Source: Euryodendron excelsum
Taxonomy: Eukaryota > Streptophyta > Magnoliopsida > Ericales > Pentaphylacaceae
Direction of reading: 5' to 3'
Length of the DNA: 64,000 bases
Assembly: GCA_033060915.1 (NCBI GenBank)
Contig: CM065394.1
Span: 19,937,001-20,001,000 of the forward strand
Made by a program: the position numbers and the translations under genes. The notes under the pieces are model-generated. The model did no database searches and was not told where the DNA came from. It saw nothing but the letters and a program-made list of their open reading frames with translations. Within the stretch, counting starts at the first letter, position 1. The number at the start of each line of letters is the position of its first letter. Positions 36,830 to 48,816 of this stretch are shown piece by piece.

Positions 36830-37225
36830 CAGAGATTAGTTGCTTGTGGAACTTCAACAGAAAATTCGGTAATAAAATCAGTTAATACCTGGCCTTTAAC
36901 TGTCGCTCGGGGTTGAACTTGACGTCAAATTCTCCCAGCTCAACCGCATGCTCCAAAGCTGCGGGGTAAAGGAAGAGTTCTTCAAGCCTTTGTGGCACAT
37001 GCCGTAAGGAAGCATTGCTTGGTAACAACTTGGTCCGCCCTTATCTCTTGCAACCCCTCCGTGAAAAGGAATCAAATCATTTGGTGGTAGGAGGAAGGAA
37101 AGGCTTTCATGAGGTGCAACCATGTTCGGCCCATGATTGTATTATACGGGGAAGGTACATCGACCACCAGGCATTATGTCCGTAAGGTAATTCCTCCAGT
37201 AGTCACAACGATGGTTACCTTCCTA
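36830..37225 (-). pseudogene. Element c: protease tail joined to the RT-RNase H linker, RT deleted
   Basis: On minus the protease C-terminal region (YNTIMGRTW-like, then EIRADQVVTKQCFLTA in shifted frames, about 37150-37000) is followed within about 90 bases by GEFDVKFNP and, one frame on, VKGQVLTDFITEFS (about 36920-36850). In complete gypsy polyproteins the second block lies between the reverse transcriptase and RNase H, several hundred residues later. The whole RT therefore appears to be deleted. This is read by eye across frameshifts. Confidence 0.55.
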
Positions 37226-39257
37226 AGTGGCTAAACTGGGTCGTAGCTGAACCCAATCAACGGGTTAAGCGAGGGTTGGAGGTCGGCATCCTTCAACTCT
37301 TGTTTCTTAAACAGGTCGTAATACATGATCTCGGAGCAGCTTCCCTGGTCAATAAGTAGTCTTTTCACATCACATCTTGCCATTCGTAGAGTAACGACCA
37401 GTGTGTCATTATGGGGAGTTTGAACTCCTACGAGATCTTCCTCTGTAAAGGTTATGGCCGCGCTGTCACTACCGACCTTGGCTTTCTTAGGAGAGGGGCC
37501 TGTCTGCATCACCTCTCCTTGGTGCACGGCTTTTTGAAAATATTGGCCCGATACTTGTGCCAATTAATGGCTTTCGACTCTGCCGATCCGTGTAGCACGT
37601 TGATCACCCGAACTGGTTCAGCTCGGCCTTCTTTCGGGGGGGCCTCTAGTTTTGGCTACCCGACCTCCTGTTTCGTCTTTTCCCTATCAATATACTAATC
37701 AAGATGGCCAGCCTTCACCAAATCTTCAAGGTGATTTTTTAGGTGTGGGCAATTTGTTGTTTGATGCCACCTCTCCTTGTGATAGGAGCAAAACTTCCCC
37801 TGGTCTCAGGTTGTAGGGTCTCCTCCCAACTTCGGGGGCCATTTAAAGAACGGCTTGTCGCGAATTTGGGGCAAAATTTTATAAATGAGGTCTTTGAAGA
37901 CAGTGTAAACCCCATTGCTTGCCTTACTGCTCTGGCCGTTGTTGTCTTCCTGCCGAAACTTCTTCGTGTCATGCGCATTCTTCTTTCCAGTGATACTGCC
38001 GACCTTCTCGGGAGTAGGATGTGGTACATCCTCCTCCAACCTCGCATATCACTCGATTCTCAACATCAGTTCGTGTACTATAAGTGCTGGCTTCTTTATT
38101 AAGGACTATCATAGGCGGTGCTCTCTGGGTAAGCTGATTTTGAACTGAGTTACAGCCAGCTACTCGCTACACTCGTTAATCCCGTTATAGGCCGCCCAGT
38201 AGCACTGCGTATATTTTTGTAATCCTTCTCCATCGTTCTTCTGTAAGGTGAGTAAGAAGTCCACTTCCCTAAGTTGCTTGATGTTGGCTATGAAGCTTGC
38301 AGTGAATAGTTTGGCAAGTTGTCTCCAGTTTGATACTGATTTGGCAAAAAACTTGTCAAACCATCGCGGGGCCACTTCTTCTAAACTGGATGGGAACACT
38401 CGACACATCAAGGACTGATCCCCGCTCTAGAGTGCCATCATTTGCTTGTAGTAGCGAATGTGACTGATTGGGTCGGCCTTTTCGTCGTATGGTGTGAATT
38501 TTGGTAGTGCGAACTTTCTCAGAGGCTGTCGGCTTTCGATCTCTTCCGTGAAAGGTGTGGATGTTATCTAATCCAAGGCTCTGTTGACCATGTCTTGAGT
38601 AGTACGCACTTCAGGGAGCTGCCCTTTGCTATCAAGTTTCTCATTTAGCCATCTCTCCCATTCCTTTTGTAACCGATCGGTTCTAGGTTGTTCCCCGTCT
38701 TGCGGTGTCCGGCTCCTCCTGTGGTGCCAATCTCCTTGTTTTTTACTGTTGTGGCCAGTGCTGGAGGCATGGCTCCTGACAGTGCATACAAGCATAGAGC
38801 CTCTACTTTTGGGATCTCGATTCCTCCTTTCTTTACGAAGGGCTGATGATCTCCTCGTGGCTCCGTCATCCCAGCTGGATATTGCATCCCTTATTGCCCT
38901 GAGCTAGGAAGTAAGCCTGGCAGTTTGATTGCCACGTCGCCATAGTTCCCTTTCGGTAGCATGAACTGAATGGTCACTGGGCACACGTCTACTGGAAAGT
39001 GAAGGGCCTAGGTCCCGGTGATAATTTCTACTAAAGTTTGGCCCCCTAGCATAGTATGGGTCCCTTCGTAACTTGTCTCGCGTTCCTTAGGGGCTGCAAG
39101 TAGGAGACCGGGTTTTCGACCTCCTTGTTCCTCCCCTATTGCTTCTTTTCGAGGTGGTTTGGTGGCAAGACGAGTCAGTGTTATCATTGCCAGAGGGAAT
39201 TTCGTTCCCTAGTTCGACGGCACGGACTCTTCTTCTCCGTAAGAGGCTAGTACTCAT
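37226..39257 (-). pseudogene. gag-protease of gypsy element c
   Basis: ATG at 39257 lies 34 bases inside the 5' LTR boundary. In order on minus: an Arg/Ser-rich N-terminus; a linker region with KEWERWLNEKLDSKG (38795-38568); the retrotransposon gag domain with RVFPSSLEEVAPRWFDKF and NIKQLREVDFLLTLQK (38411-38160); YKILPQIRDKPFFKWPPKL (38039-37806); a zinc knuckle C-SYH-KERWH-QTTNC (about 37780); and the aspartic protease with LLIDQGSCSEIMYYDLF (37563-37231), where the D-x-G triad is the DQG form usual in this lineage. Stops and frameshifts separate the pieces, so no product is expected. Confidence 0.85.
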
Positions 39258-39271
39258 GTTTACTTGGGCCT

Positions 39272-39288
39272 TCTCACAGATGGCACCA
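39272..39288 (-). other. Primer-binding site of element c
   Basis: On minus, two bases after the LTR, the sequence TGGTGCCATCTGTGAG follows. This form is common next to LTRs of plant Tat-type gypsy elements; the tRNA is not assigned here. Confidence 0.75.
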
Positions 39289-39290
39289 AT

Positions 39291-39889
39291 TGTAAGTGGG
39301 ATTTCTGAGAAGGCCTAGCCGATCACTTGAACAATATCAATGAGTCTCTAACCTACTGTAAAGAAACAAAAGAGTTAGAATGGGTTGACCCTGCTTGGGC
39401 CGATCACACTCCGACAGTCAAGTTAGCTATCTCATCTAAGAATAGAGTAAAATTCACAAGTGTATATGACTTAGTCGGATTGATCATACCTTACTCTCTC
39501 ATAGCTATGGTATTTATAATGTAGCGCTTTCTGTTGAGCCTACCTTATAATCATGACTCACTACTTAGGTCTATGTTGGCTAGAGCTGGCTAATCGGACA
39601 TAATTTCTCCTGTATCGCTTTGCTAGAGCTTGATTGACTGAATGTGAGCATCGTCGGTTGTGCGTAGCGCCTCTTCCGCCTTAAATGCGGGTCTGTTCTC
39701 TATTTAATGCTCTGTCCCTCTGTATGACTACACCCTTAAGCTGGGCTAAGAAAGTTTCAGCTTGAGCGGACAAAATGACCTGGGCCTGTGGCATAATACT
39801 CACCCTTGGGCTACCCCAAGCCCAACTTAGTAGTGTTAATCGGCTTAGGCTTGCTAAATTGGTTTGGGCCCATATTTATTTGACCCACA
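39291..39889 (-). repeat. 5' LTR of element c
   Basis: Starts TGTAAGTGGG and ends GACCCACA on +. It aligns along its whole length with the left LTR with scattered, mainly transition-type differences, so the insertion is not recent. The TSD ATAGC follows immediately. Confidence 0.92.
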
Positions 39890-39894
39890 ATAGC

Positions 39895-42840
39895 ATTGGT
39901 AAGAATTCTTTAACTATAATTGAAAATGTTCTTCTAGTTAAAGGTCATAAACACAACTTACTAAGCATCTGTCAACTGTGTGATAAAGGCTTCAAGGTAA
40001 TTTTTGAATCTTTAGAATGTTCTGTGGTTAATGTTCTTGATGGCTATACTGCTCTGACATGAATGAGACAAAGTAACATATATGTTTTTAACTTGAATGA
40101 TCTGTTTGCATCCACTCTAAAATGCCTATTTGCTGTAAATAAGCCTGATGCTTGGTTATGGTATAGAAGGTTAGGATACACCAGCATGAGCACAATTTCT
40201 AAACCTGTAAAACATGACATGGTTGTTGGTTTGCCTAAAATCAAGTTTAAAAAAGATAGAATGTGTGATGCATGTCAAAAGAGTAAACAAATCAGAGAAT
40301 CATTCAAATAAAAAATAGAGCTTTTAACCACAAGACATCTTCAATGGCTACATATGGATTTATTTGGACCGACCAGAACACTTAGCCTTGGAGGGAAATA
40401 ATATGCTTTTGTGATTGTGGATGATTATTCTAGATATACTTAGACTTACTTTCTTACTCACAAAGATGAAACTATATGTTTCTCAAATTCTACAAAAGAG
40501 TTCAAAATGAAAAAGGTTTTGCCATATCTGCTATTAGAACATATCATGGAGGAGAATTTGATTGTCCTTCATTTGAAATTTTTTGTGATGACAATAGTTT
40601 TGAATACAACTTCTCTGCACCTAGAACTTCTCAGCAGAATGGAGTTGTTGAACGGAAAAATAGGAATTTAGAAGAAATGGCTAGAACCATACTTTGTGAA
40701 AATGCATTATTTAAATATTTTTGGGCTGAAGCGGTGAATATTACTTGTTTTGTTCTAAATAGAATTCTTGTTAGAAGGCATTTGAAAAAGACTCCTTATG
40801 AGCTTTGGAAAGGAAGAAAGCCAAATATTTCATATTTTCATGTTTTTTGTTGTAAATATTTTGTTCTAAACAATAACAAAGAAAATCTAGAAAATTTTGA
40901 TGCTAAATCTGATGAAGGTGTTTTTCTTGGTTACTCTATGTGTAGTGAAGCTTTCAGAGTATTCAACAAAAGAACCTTAGTAGTTGAAGAGTTTATTCAT
41001 GTTACATTTGATGAAACTAATACTCTTGCAAGCAGAAATGATGAAACAGACAAAACAGAACCGAGTGTTAACAATATTGATGAAGTACCAGCACCTGAAG
41101 TAATAATGCCAAGAAAAATCAGATAAGCAAAAATTGAGGAAAAGGAACCAAGTCCAACCATATCTCAGTAGCAAATAGAAGTAAATGAGGGGTTTCCAAG
41201 AGAATGGAAATTTATACAGAATCATCCTCAAGATCAAATTCTTGGCGATCCATCAAAAGGAGTAAAAACTAGAGCTTCCATCAGAAATCTATGTGCACAC
41301 TCTGGCTTCTTATCACAAGTGGAGACAAAGACTTTTCAAGATGCTGAAAGAGATGAATACTGGATTAATGTTATGCAAGAAGAGCTAAATCAGTTCGAAA
41401 GAAGCAAAGTATGGAACCTTGTGCATAGACCTGAAGGATATCCAATCGTAGCTACCAAATGGGTTTTTAGAAATAAAATGGATGAAGCTGGTACTGTCAT
41501 TAGAAATAAAGTAAGGTTAGTTGCTCAAGACTACAATTGAGAGGAAGGTATTAACTATGATGAAACCTTTGCACCTGTTGTTAGACTATAAACAATTAGA
41601 ATGTTACTTACATTTGCATGCTTTAAAAACTTCAAGTTTTATCAAATGGATGTCAAAAGTGCTCTTTTAAATGGTGTTATAAATGAAGAAGTTTATGTTG
41701 AGCAACCACCAAGTTTTGAGAATGATAAATTTCCTAATCATATTTTCAAATTGTCCAAAGCTTTGTATGGTTTAAAACAAGCACCTAAAGTATGGTATGA
41801 AAGACTAAGCGGATTTTTGTTGAAAAATGATTTTTCAAAAGGCAAGGTTGACACCACTCTATTTATCAAAAACAAAAATTTTGATATGCTTATTGTATAA
41901 ATATATGTAGATGATATTATCTTTGGATCTACTAATGACAATTTGTACAAGGATTTTGCTAAGCAGGGAGAATTGAAATGAGTATGATGGGGGAGCTAAC
42001 ATTCTTTCTTGGACTTCAAATAAGCAATCCAAAGATGGAATATTCATAAATCAATCTAAGTACGTCAAGGATCTGCTCAAAAGATTTAATTTCAAAGATC
42101 TGAAACAGATTGAGACACCTATGAATATATCAACCAAAATGGAGGCAGATGATGTAGGTAAACCTGTTGATACAAAACTGTTTAGAAGCTTGATAGGATC
42201 TCTACTATACTTAACTGTAAGTAGACCCGATATCATGTTTAGTGTGTGTATGTGTGCTAGATTTCAAGCTAATCCTAAAGAGTCACACCTCACTGTTGTA
42301 AAAAGAATTTTTAGATACCTAAAACAGACCTGCAATCTTGGTATATGGTACCTAAGTGGCACATCATTTGAACTAGTTGGATATATTAATGTTGATTATG
42401 TTGGAAGTAGAACTGATCGAAAAAGCATAAGTGGTGCATGTCAATTTCTTGGAAACATAATTGTGTCCTGGTCTAGCAAGAAACAAAATTCAATGGCCCT
42501 CTTTACTACAGAGGCTGAGTACATAGGTGCTGGCAACTCCTATGCTCAGGTATTGTGGATTAAACATCAACTTGAAGACTATGGACTTACCTTTGACCAT
42601 ATCCCTATCAGCTGTAATAACACCAATGCAATAAATCTGACCAAGAACCATATTCAACACTTTAGAACCAAACACATTGAGATTAGGCACCATTTCATTA
42701 GAGATCATTCATAGAAAGGTGATGTCAATCTAGAGTTTGTCAGCACTGACTATCAGTTGGTTGATATGTTCACCAAACCTCTAAATGAAGACATATTTTG
42801 TATGATTCAAAGAGAACTTGGTATGTGTAATCCTACCTAA
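39895..42840 (+). pseudogene. Copia integrase-RT-RNase H (right half of the polyprotein)
   Basis: Resumes exactly after element c with SLTIIENVLLVKGHKHNLLS. In order: GAG-pre-integrase domain where the zinc-binding His residues are Tyr (WYRRLGY, about 40159) with CDACQKSK; integrase core with VDDYSRYT, then RTYHGGEF (the second catalytic Asp expected before HGGEF is Tyr) and the Glu in NGVVERKNR (40476-41126); reverse transcriptase from WVFRNKMDEAG (41460) through YGLKQAP to the active site YVDDIIFGSTN (about 41902), directly preceded by a TAA; then RNase H with SWSSKKQNSMALFTTEAEY and HIEIRHHFIRDH (42121-42714), a TAG, and a tail ending PLNEDIFCMIQRELGMC. Stops and lost residues make it inactive. 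Confidence 0.92.
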
Positions 42841-43099
42841 TAAATGTTTTTTGTTAGGATGTATTTCTCTTGAATATTAATTCCATGAATTATTTTACTT
42901 TGATTGATGTCAATCATCGAGAATGCTGACAATGATAACTAAACTTGGTATTTGAGAATGCATGAGTGTCATCACCATTAACTAGTGCCAACAATCACTG
43001 AATACATTGTCGGCACCTGTTAAGAGTGACAACACCACTACATACTTATGTCTGTCTTATTTTAGGGCCTAAATACTTAAAGCACTAAATTGTCGGCCT

Positions 43100-43841
43100 A
43101 ATCCGACATTTTAGTCTCCCAAATTTCGATAATAACCATTCCCTCCATTTCTTAAATCCTCAAAACCACCTTCTTATACATCGATCCATACCTCAATCCA
43201 ACCAAAACCTCTCAAGAAACATTTGTAACAACAGAAATAAAAGGCATGGCAGCAGGTTCTCAGGATCCAAATGCTAAACAAACAGTAATTGATCCACTTG
43301 CCACTGATCGAGGGAAGAAATGGAAAACCAGAAAAATAAAGGGGGGAATCGAGTGCAATAGGAGAGAAATCGAAGAAAGGATGACAAGGGAAAACGTGTG
43401 GTAAAAGAAGAACTAAACTTTGATGCTTTGGAAAATGACCTCTATTTCGATTAGGTGTCACTGAAAGAAAGGTACGAAACTTCCTTCTGTACCAAAAAAG
43501 TTATCAAAGGAAAAGTTTTAGATTTCAACTTCTTTGAGGGGATGGGAATCAATTTTAGCAAGAAATTTTCTTATTTGGGTTGGTAAGAAATGGCGAGTTT
43601 GAAAGAAAAACTTTACCCAGAACTTGTGAGGCATTTCTATGCCAATCTTAGGCCCTCGAAGAAGGACACCGATAGATTGACAAGCTTTGTAAAGGAGGTA
43701 AAGATAAAAATTAGTGGAAAGATTCTGGAACAAATTTTTGGTCTACCTAGGGTAGGGATTGAGCACAGACCTAAAAACCTTAGAGACATATTCTCTGTGA
43801 TTTTGGGACAAGTGGTACGAAGCAAGAAAAAAAGTCCATAA
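43100..43841 (+). pseudogene. Extra ORF downstream of copia pol, resembling 'putative plant transposon protein'
   Basis: After pol comes about 300 bases of noncoding sequence, then coding-like DNA: an ATG at 43244 (MAAGSQDPNAKQT) and, in another frame with stops, SLKERYETSFCTKKVIKGKV (about 43450), GINFSKKFSYLGW and the open piece 43590-43841 with KLYPELVRHFYANLRPS, VKIKISGKILEQIFGLPR. The RFYANL-type block followed by a VRG-like strand and LP is characteristic of the Pfam plant transposon family of unknown function (Transposase_32). The position after pol corresponds to the env-like slot of SIRE-type copia elements. The function is unknown. It is interrupted by element d at 43951. Confidence 0.65.
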
Positions 43842-46800
43842 CCACTGATGAGCTTTCATTAGAGCTCAAACTAGTTCACCACTTCCTTAATCACTGCCTA
43901 GCTCCAAGGAATGGCAAGTTTGACTATGTGTCTAAAACATAATTGCTTCTTGTCGCGCCAAGATTTTTCGCACTAGAGAAATACACAGACAAGTGGGAAA
44001 AATATTGTACTCTCTCGTTAGAACTCATCCTCCTAGAAGAATGAGTGCGACTAGGTTTGAATTGAAAATAGATTTGAATAAAGGGTTTTTGAAAAATAAT
44101 TTAGAGTTGCCACCTAACATGATTAAGGTGAGTTAGGTCACCTAAAAACTAAGCATAATCTGAAGACTACATTTAGGGTTTTTGGAAAACAATTTTGAAA
44201 AACATCCTCAAGAAAGGGTTTTTAAGAAAACGGGTTGTTTAGAAACCTTTGGAAAACATTTAAGCCCATTTTTGAAAATAAACTCCATTTTGGTCTTTCG
44301 AAAACAGTGATTCTAGGTTCAGAGGTTGGTTACGTGTAGGGAAGACGCACTAAGCCATCACCCTACCCCGCCCTTGCGGTACCTACATGTCTATTCACCC
44401 TAAATTCACCTATGTGAGTCTTCAACTAACAAATGTCCAATCTTATCCACTTTAGAAAAGAATGTTTAAAAAGACATGATGCACGATATGCAAGTGCAAG
44501 AAAAGAAAATTGGAAATAGATTTGAAAATAAATTGATTTAATTTAAAAGAGACTTGAAAAGATAGATTTGAAATTGAAAAACAATTTGAAAAGAGTTATG
44601 GAAATGGAAGCTTGAAAAAGGTTATGGAATTTGAAATTTGAAAAATGTTGTGACCGCATCCATGAGGGTTGACTACATATCCTTTTAAAGGAATCAGGTC
44701 AGTCGTAGTTCGGACAAGAGTCCTATAGCAAAATAGAAGGTTTGATTGGAAAAAGAAATTGAATTGGAATTTGGATTTGATTTGAATTTAGAATAGAAGA
44801 TTGGAATTTGAAATAGAAGAATAGAGACCCTAGACCTAGGAAGATAGGACTTAGAAAGGACTCAAGATTAAGAAAGACTTGACTCGAATGGTGGACTTGG
44901 AAGATCGAAGAAAGATTGGATTTAGGAAGGGTTCGAATTAGAAAAGATCCGATTTAGGAAAGTTTCAAAATAGGAAAGTGTCATTTTTGAAAAGTTTCAT
45001 TTTAGGAAAGTTTCAATTTAGGAAAGCGTTCGAATTAGGAAAGTTTTCATTTCAGGAAAGTTTTGAAATTAGGAAAGGTTTTGAAATTAGGAAAGGTTCC
45101 GTTTTAAGAAAGTACTGAAATTGGAAAGTTTTAAATTCAAAATATTTGAAATTGGGAAGTTTTGAAAGTTGGAAAGTTTAGAATTTATAAGGTTTCGAAT
45201 TTAGAGAGTTTTAGATTTGGAAAGATTTGAAGTTTAGGGAAGTTTAGAATTTTAGAAAGATTCAAAGTTTGAGTTTTAGAAATTCTTGAGATTAGGAAAG
45301 GTTTGAGTTTAAGAAGGGTTTGAAAACTTAGATTTAGAAAGTTAAGATTTGGAAATGGATAGAATTAAAAAAGGTTTGAAAGCTTAAAGTTTAAGGAAAG
45401 ATTTAAAAGTTTAAGTTTAGAAAACTTAAGGTTTAGGAAAGTACTAGATTAGGAAGGAGTTGAATTAGGAAAGATTTGGGTTTGGAAGGATTGAGATTCC
45501 CATTTTCTAAAGCAAGGGATTGGATTTTGTTTCTAAAAAGAGATGGTTTGATTTTGTTTTAAAAAACGGAGGATTGGATCTAGTTTTCTAAACGGGAGAT
45601 TGGATTTGGCATGGATTTGGAAGATGAAGTTTTAGAAACCCTAGATTTGGAAAGATATAGTTTTGGCGTAGAAAATAGGTTTTGGAAATATATAGTTTGG
45701 ATGTGAAAAGGGAGATTTTGGAAACCTAGATTTTAAGGCAAGTTCGAAAGTCATGTTTTTGGAAAGAAAATTAGGGTTTCCTAATCGTGGGTTCTAGGGC
45801 TTGACTTGGGCACCAAGAAAACAGATTTTGGAAAGTGATTTTTTGGAAAGGAAGATTTTTGAAAGGAAATCCTAGGGAGGAGTTTCTAGAAGGTGAGTTT
45901 CGAAGAGAGAGTCTTTGGAAAGATTTTTGGAGGGAGATTGTTGGAAAGAGTTTTTAATAAAGAGATTTAGGAAGCACTTTTAGAAAGTAAATTTTGAGGA
46001 GAGTATTTTGGAAAGGAGTTTAAAAAGGAAGTTTTGAAAAATTGATTTTTGTAAGGAGTTTTCAGAAAAAAAATTTGGAAAGAAAAGTTTTTGGAAAACA
46101 TGTTGAAAAAGAAAAGGGTTTTAGAAAGAGAGACTTTTGAAAAGAGAGTTTTTGAAAAGTATAAAAATGACTCATTTTTCTAAAGCAATTCTAACCATAA
46201 GGAAGCTAAAACCACTTTAAGAAAGTGGTTTTGAAAACAACAAGGATTTAAAAATATGGACCATATTGGTCACTTTAAATGTAACAATTTCCTAAAGCAA
46301 CCTTAGCCATGGAAAGGCTAGAATCACCCTAGAATTGTGATTTTGAAAACAAGTTTTGAAAAAGAAGATTTTGATGCAATTTTGAAGACAATGTTAATGC
46401 AAGTTTTGACAACGAATTTGAAAATGAATTTTAGAAGAATGCAAGATCATCATATGCACAATGCAAATTGGGGTCGTGAACATACAAGGTTAAGGCTTCA
46501 CCACATAATCAAGGGGGCTGAACCCACGTGGTCTCTGGTTAGACTAAAAGAAAGCCCCCTGACACGGTAACTCTCCAATAGCCTAATCCTACACATAGAC
46601 CGGGAATTTCCTTGTTTCAAGCATGCAAGAAGGGGAGGGGGGGAGGGGGACGAAGATGGGGGATTAAAATAGAAGAAAACCCAAGTGGGTTAGGAGAGAG
46701 AAGAGAGGGGGGAAGATGCGTAAACGTAAATAAGAAGCCTACCTTGTGTCTTCTTTATTTTTCTTAGCTTTGCGCGCTTTGCTTTGCTTGTCCTACTTCG

Positions 46801-47089
46801 GTCTTCGCTTCAGTCTTCGTCTTGATCTTCGTCTTGATCTTCGAGTGTTTGCTTCGATCTTCAAGAGCTTCAGATTACAGCACTTCAAGTCTTCAATGGA
46901 GGGTTTAAGGCTAGTGTATGAGTATATGAGAGTGTATGAGTGTATAGGAGGCTAGGGTTTGTGTATGGAGGCTAGGGTTTAGATAAACCTAAAGAAGCTA
47001 GGGTTTTGTGGGGGCTACGAGTTCTGTATATCGAAAAGTAGGATTTTTAGATTGAGTTTACGGACGTCTTTCACGCTGGGGGAGACTCT

Positions 47090-47100
47090 GTATTTATAGA
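47090..47100 (-). promoter_or_regulatory. TATA box of the 3' LTR of element d
   Basis: On minus TCTATAAATAC, followed by CAGAGTCTCC. The same box is at 60566-60577 in the 5' LTR, where it would drive the genomic RNA. Confidence 0.7.
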
Positions 47101-47149
47101 GAACAGAATCACCTGTCGCCTGTTGCAGTGGTGCCAAGGCAAATTTCCT

Positions 47150-47220
47150 CTTAGCGCCACTAGGAGTGGTGCCATGCCATTTTTTGGCTTGGCGCCACTA
47201 GTAGTGGCGCCAGCAACTTA
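47150..47220. promoter_or_regulatory. GGCGCCACT inverted-repeat motifs upstream of the TATA box
   Basis: GGCGCCACT-AGT-AGTGGCGCC at about 47193-47213 is a perfect 9-bp inverted repeat with a 3-base spacer. A related, weaker pair lies at about 47153-47175. The motif recurs at 60626-60685 in the other LTR and at 49025-49080 in the internal region. A binding-site role is inference. Confidence 0.5.
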
Positions 47221-48439
47221 GGAAAGTTCATTAAGTCGGCAAACAACGTATCTTGAGAAGATTTCGGTGCCTGTACTAGTGACTACCATGCAATTTTTAG
47301 TCTGGCTTCACTAGGAGAGACTCCGGAAGGTCCGGGAAGGATTTAAGGGACCGGGAATGGCCTGGAGAGCCAAAAAGGAACAGGAACCCTTAGAATAATG
47401 TCTCGGGGACAAAGGACTTGAAAAATGATGACAAGATTTGTTAGAAGGGTTGACCGGGCCATTAGGGGCAAAATGGTCAACCGGGCAGGAAAACTGTCGG
47501 GACGGACTCGGAATGTCCCGAAAAAAGATTCGAGATTTGTAAACATTATTTAGAATAATTCTAAAGGCTACCAGATTGATACCCAGAGCCGGTGTGGTCA
47601 GAAAAGACGACCGGCTCACTAGGGGCAAAACGGTCATTTTGCACTGGGTTTGCCGAAACTGACTCGGAATGATCCGGAAAGATAAAGGAAGGTCGAGGAT
47701 ACTATAAAAATCATTCTTGGGAGGTTACTGGTTTGATATCCCAGAGCTGGTATGGTCCCCGGGGCGTTCGGATGCCTAGGGGCAAAATGATCGTCTTAAC
47801 TGGAAAGCCTCGGAATTTGCCTGAAACTGACTAGAAGGCACATAATTGTGCCGGATTTCTTTTAAGACAATCTTGGAAGGATGGACTTACCCTTCTGCGG
47901 ACTTAGGTATTATCTTGAGAAACGTGCTAGAAAGTGGCCCTAGGGGCAGTTTGGTCATTTTCCACTGAAGTGGACTAGCAGGCACTGGTGTTGACCTGAG
48001 TTTTGAGTGTTTCCACCATTCTGACAGCGGTCTCGTGATACAGGGGTTTGTTGGCAATTCCCTATATTGACTTGTTTGCGAGTATTTTCGCTACTCTCAC
48101 GGTTGCGATGTTTACGAGTACTTTCACTACTCTGACGGTTCGCGAATCATTCCCAAGACTGCCTAATCTCGAAAAGCTGCTAAAGGGACTTAGCGCCTGA
48201 GCAGTCAACTTTCTCGGAAGGCGTGCTGAAATGGACATTTCTGCATTACAGGCTAGCAGGGGCCAACGGTAGACCGTTTTGCCATCTAGAGGACTTAGGA
48301 TCTCGTCCCGGTTGACAGGTTTAAAGGGACTTATCGTTCCAAAGAAACGTTCTTTAGAAAACGTGCTAGATTTGATAGACTTACCGTCTTGAGAAATTAG
48401 CTTTCTCGAGAGAGGGATTGGAATTGGAATTGGAAAAGG

Positions 48440-48620
48440 GCTTGGAAAGGGGACTTACCTTCTTCGGAAAGACGTGCCTATTAGAATTGGAAAGGGGACT
48501 TACCGTCTTTGGAAAGACGCGCCTATCGGAATATGGAAAGGGGACTTACCGTCTTCGGAAAGACGTGCCTGTGGAAATCTGAAAAGGGGACTTACCGCCT
48601 TTGAAAAGATGCACCTAATT
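48440..48620 (-). repeat. Four 46-bp tandem units with a small stem-loop in U3
   Basis: GGGGACTTACC occurs at 48449, 48494, 48540 and 48586, each followed by a GTCTT-CGGA-AAGAC-like stem-loop and a GTGCC word. Confidence 0.85.
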
Positions 48621-48816
48621 TGGAATTAGACCAAACAATGCTCCTAAGGGCATTTTGGTCATTTTGCTTCTATTTGGGCCTGGTGGGCCCGCAAAGTGAT
48701 GAATAGACGGGATTACACTTGGAAAGTTGATTTGACTCAAAATATGTCCGCATTGACTAGAATACAACTCTGGACGGACTGTAGACTGCCGAGCAGTAAA
48801 AAATGAGGTGCTTACA

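Larger units (their letters stand above)
32378..39889 (-). mobile_element. Ty3/gypsy element c inserted in the copia gene, TSD ATAGC
   Basis: LTRs of 600 bp (32378-32977 and 39291-39889) flank 6.3 kb. Perfect 5-bp duplications ATAGC occur at 32373-32377 and 39890-39894, so the insertion is exact. The PBS beside the right LTR and gag on minus show that the sense is minus. Internal order in sense: gag, protease, a remnant of the RT-RNase H linker, a tandem-repeat tract, then an antisense gene. No reverse transcriptase domain or integrase is visible, making it a non-autonomous deletion derivative of the Tat lineage. Confidence 0.92.
43951..48816 (-). repeat. 3' LTR of element d (complete, 4866 bp)
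   Basis: Sense ends TGTAAGCACC...GCGCGACA. The promoter side (U3) spans 48816 to about 47070, with repeated GGGGCAAAATGGTCA-type motifs, a 46-bp tandem repeat, GGCGCCACT palindromes and a TATA box; R-U5 is about 3.1 kb and includes a long low-complexity tract (44940-45480). Aligned by eye with 57499-61856, the copies are similar with scattered differences. Confidence 0.92.

Noticed and set aside
37411..38907. Several plus-strand ORFs of 77-119 residues
   Set aside because: Shadows of the gag-protease coding strand of element c; none has a recognisable domain.
42850..43100. Start of the copia 3' LTR
   Set aside because: The sequence after pol does not match the 5' LTR start (TGTTGACCC...), and coding-like DNA follows, so the 3' LTR is probably beyond the window.
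46337..46570. 77-residue ORF with a near-identical partner at 59804-60052
   Set aside because: Both lie at the same place in the two LTRs of element d; the similarity comes from the LTR duplication, and no known domain or coding constraint is seen.
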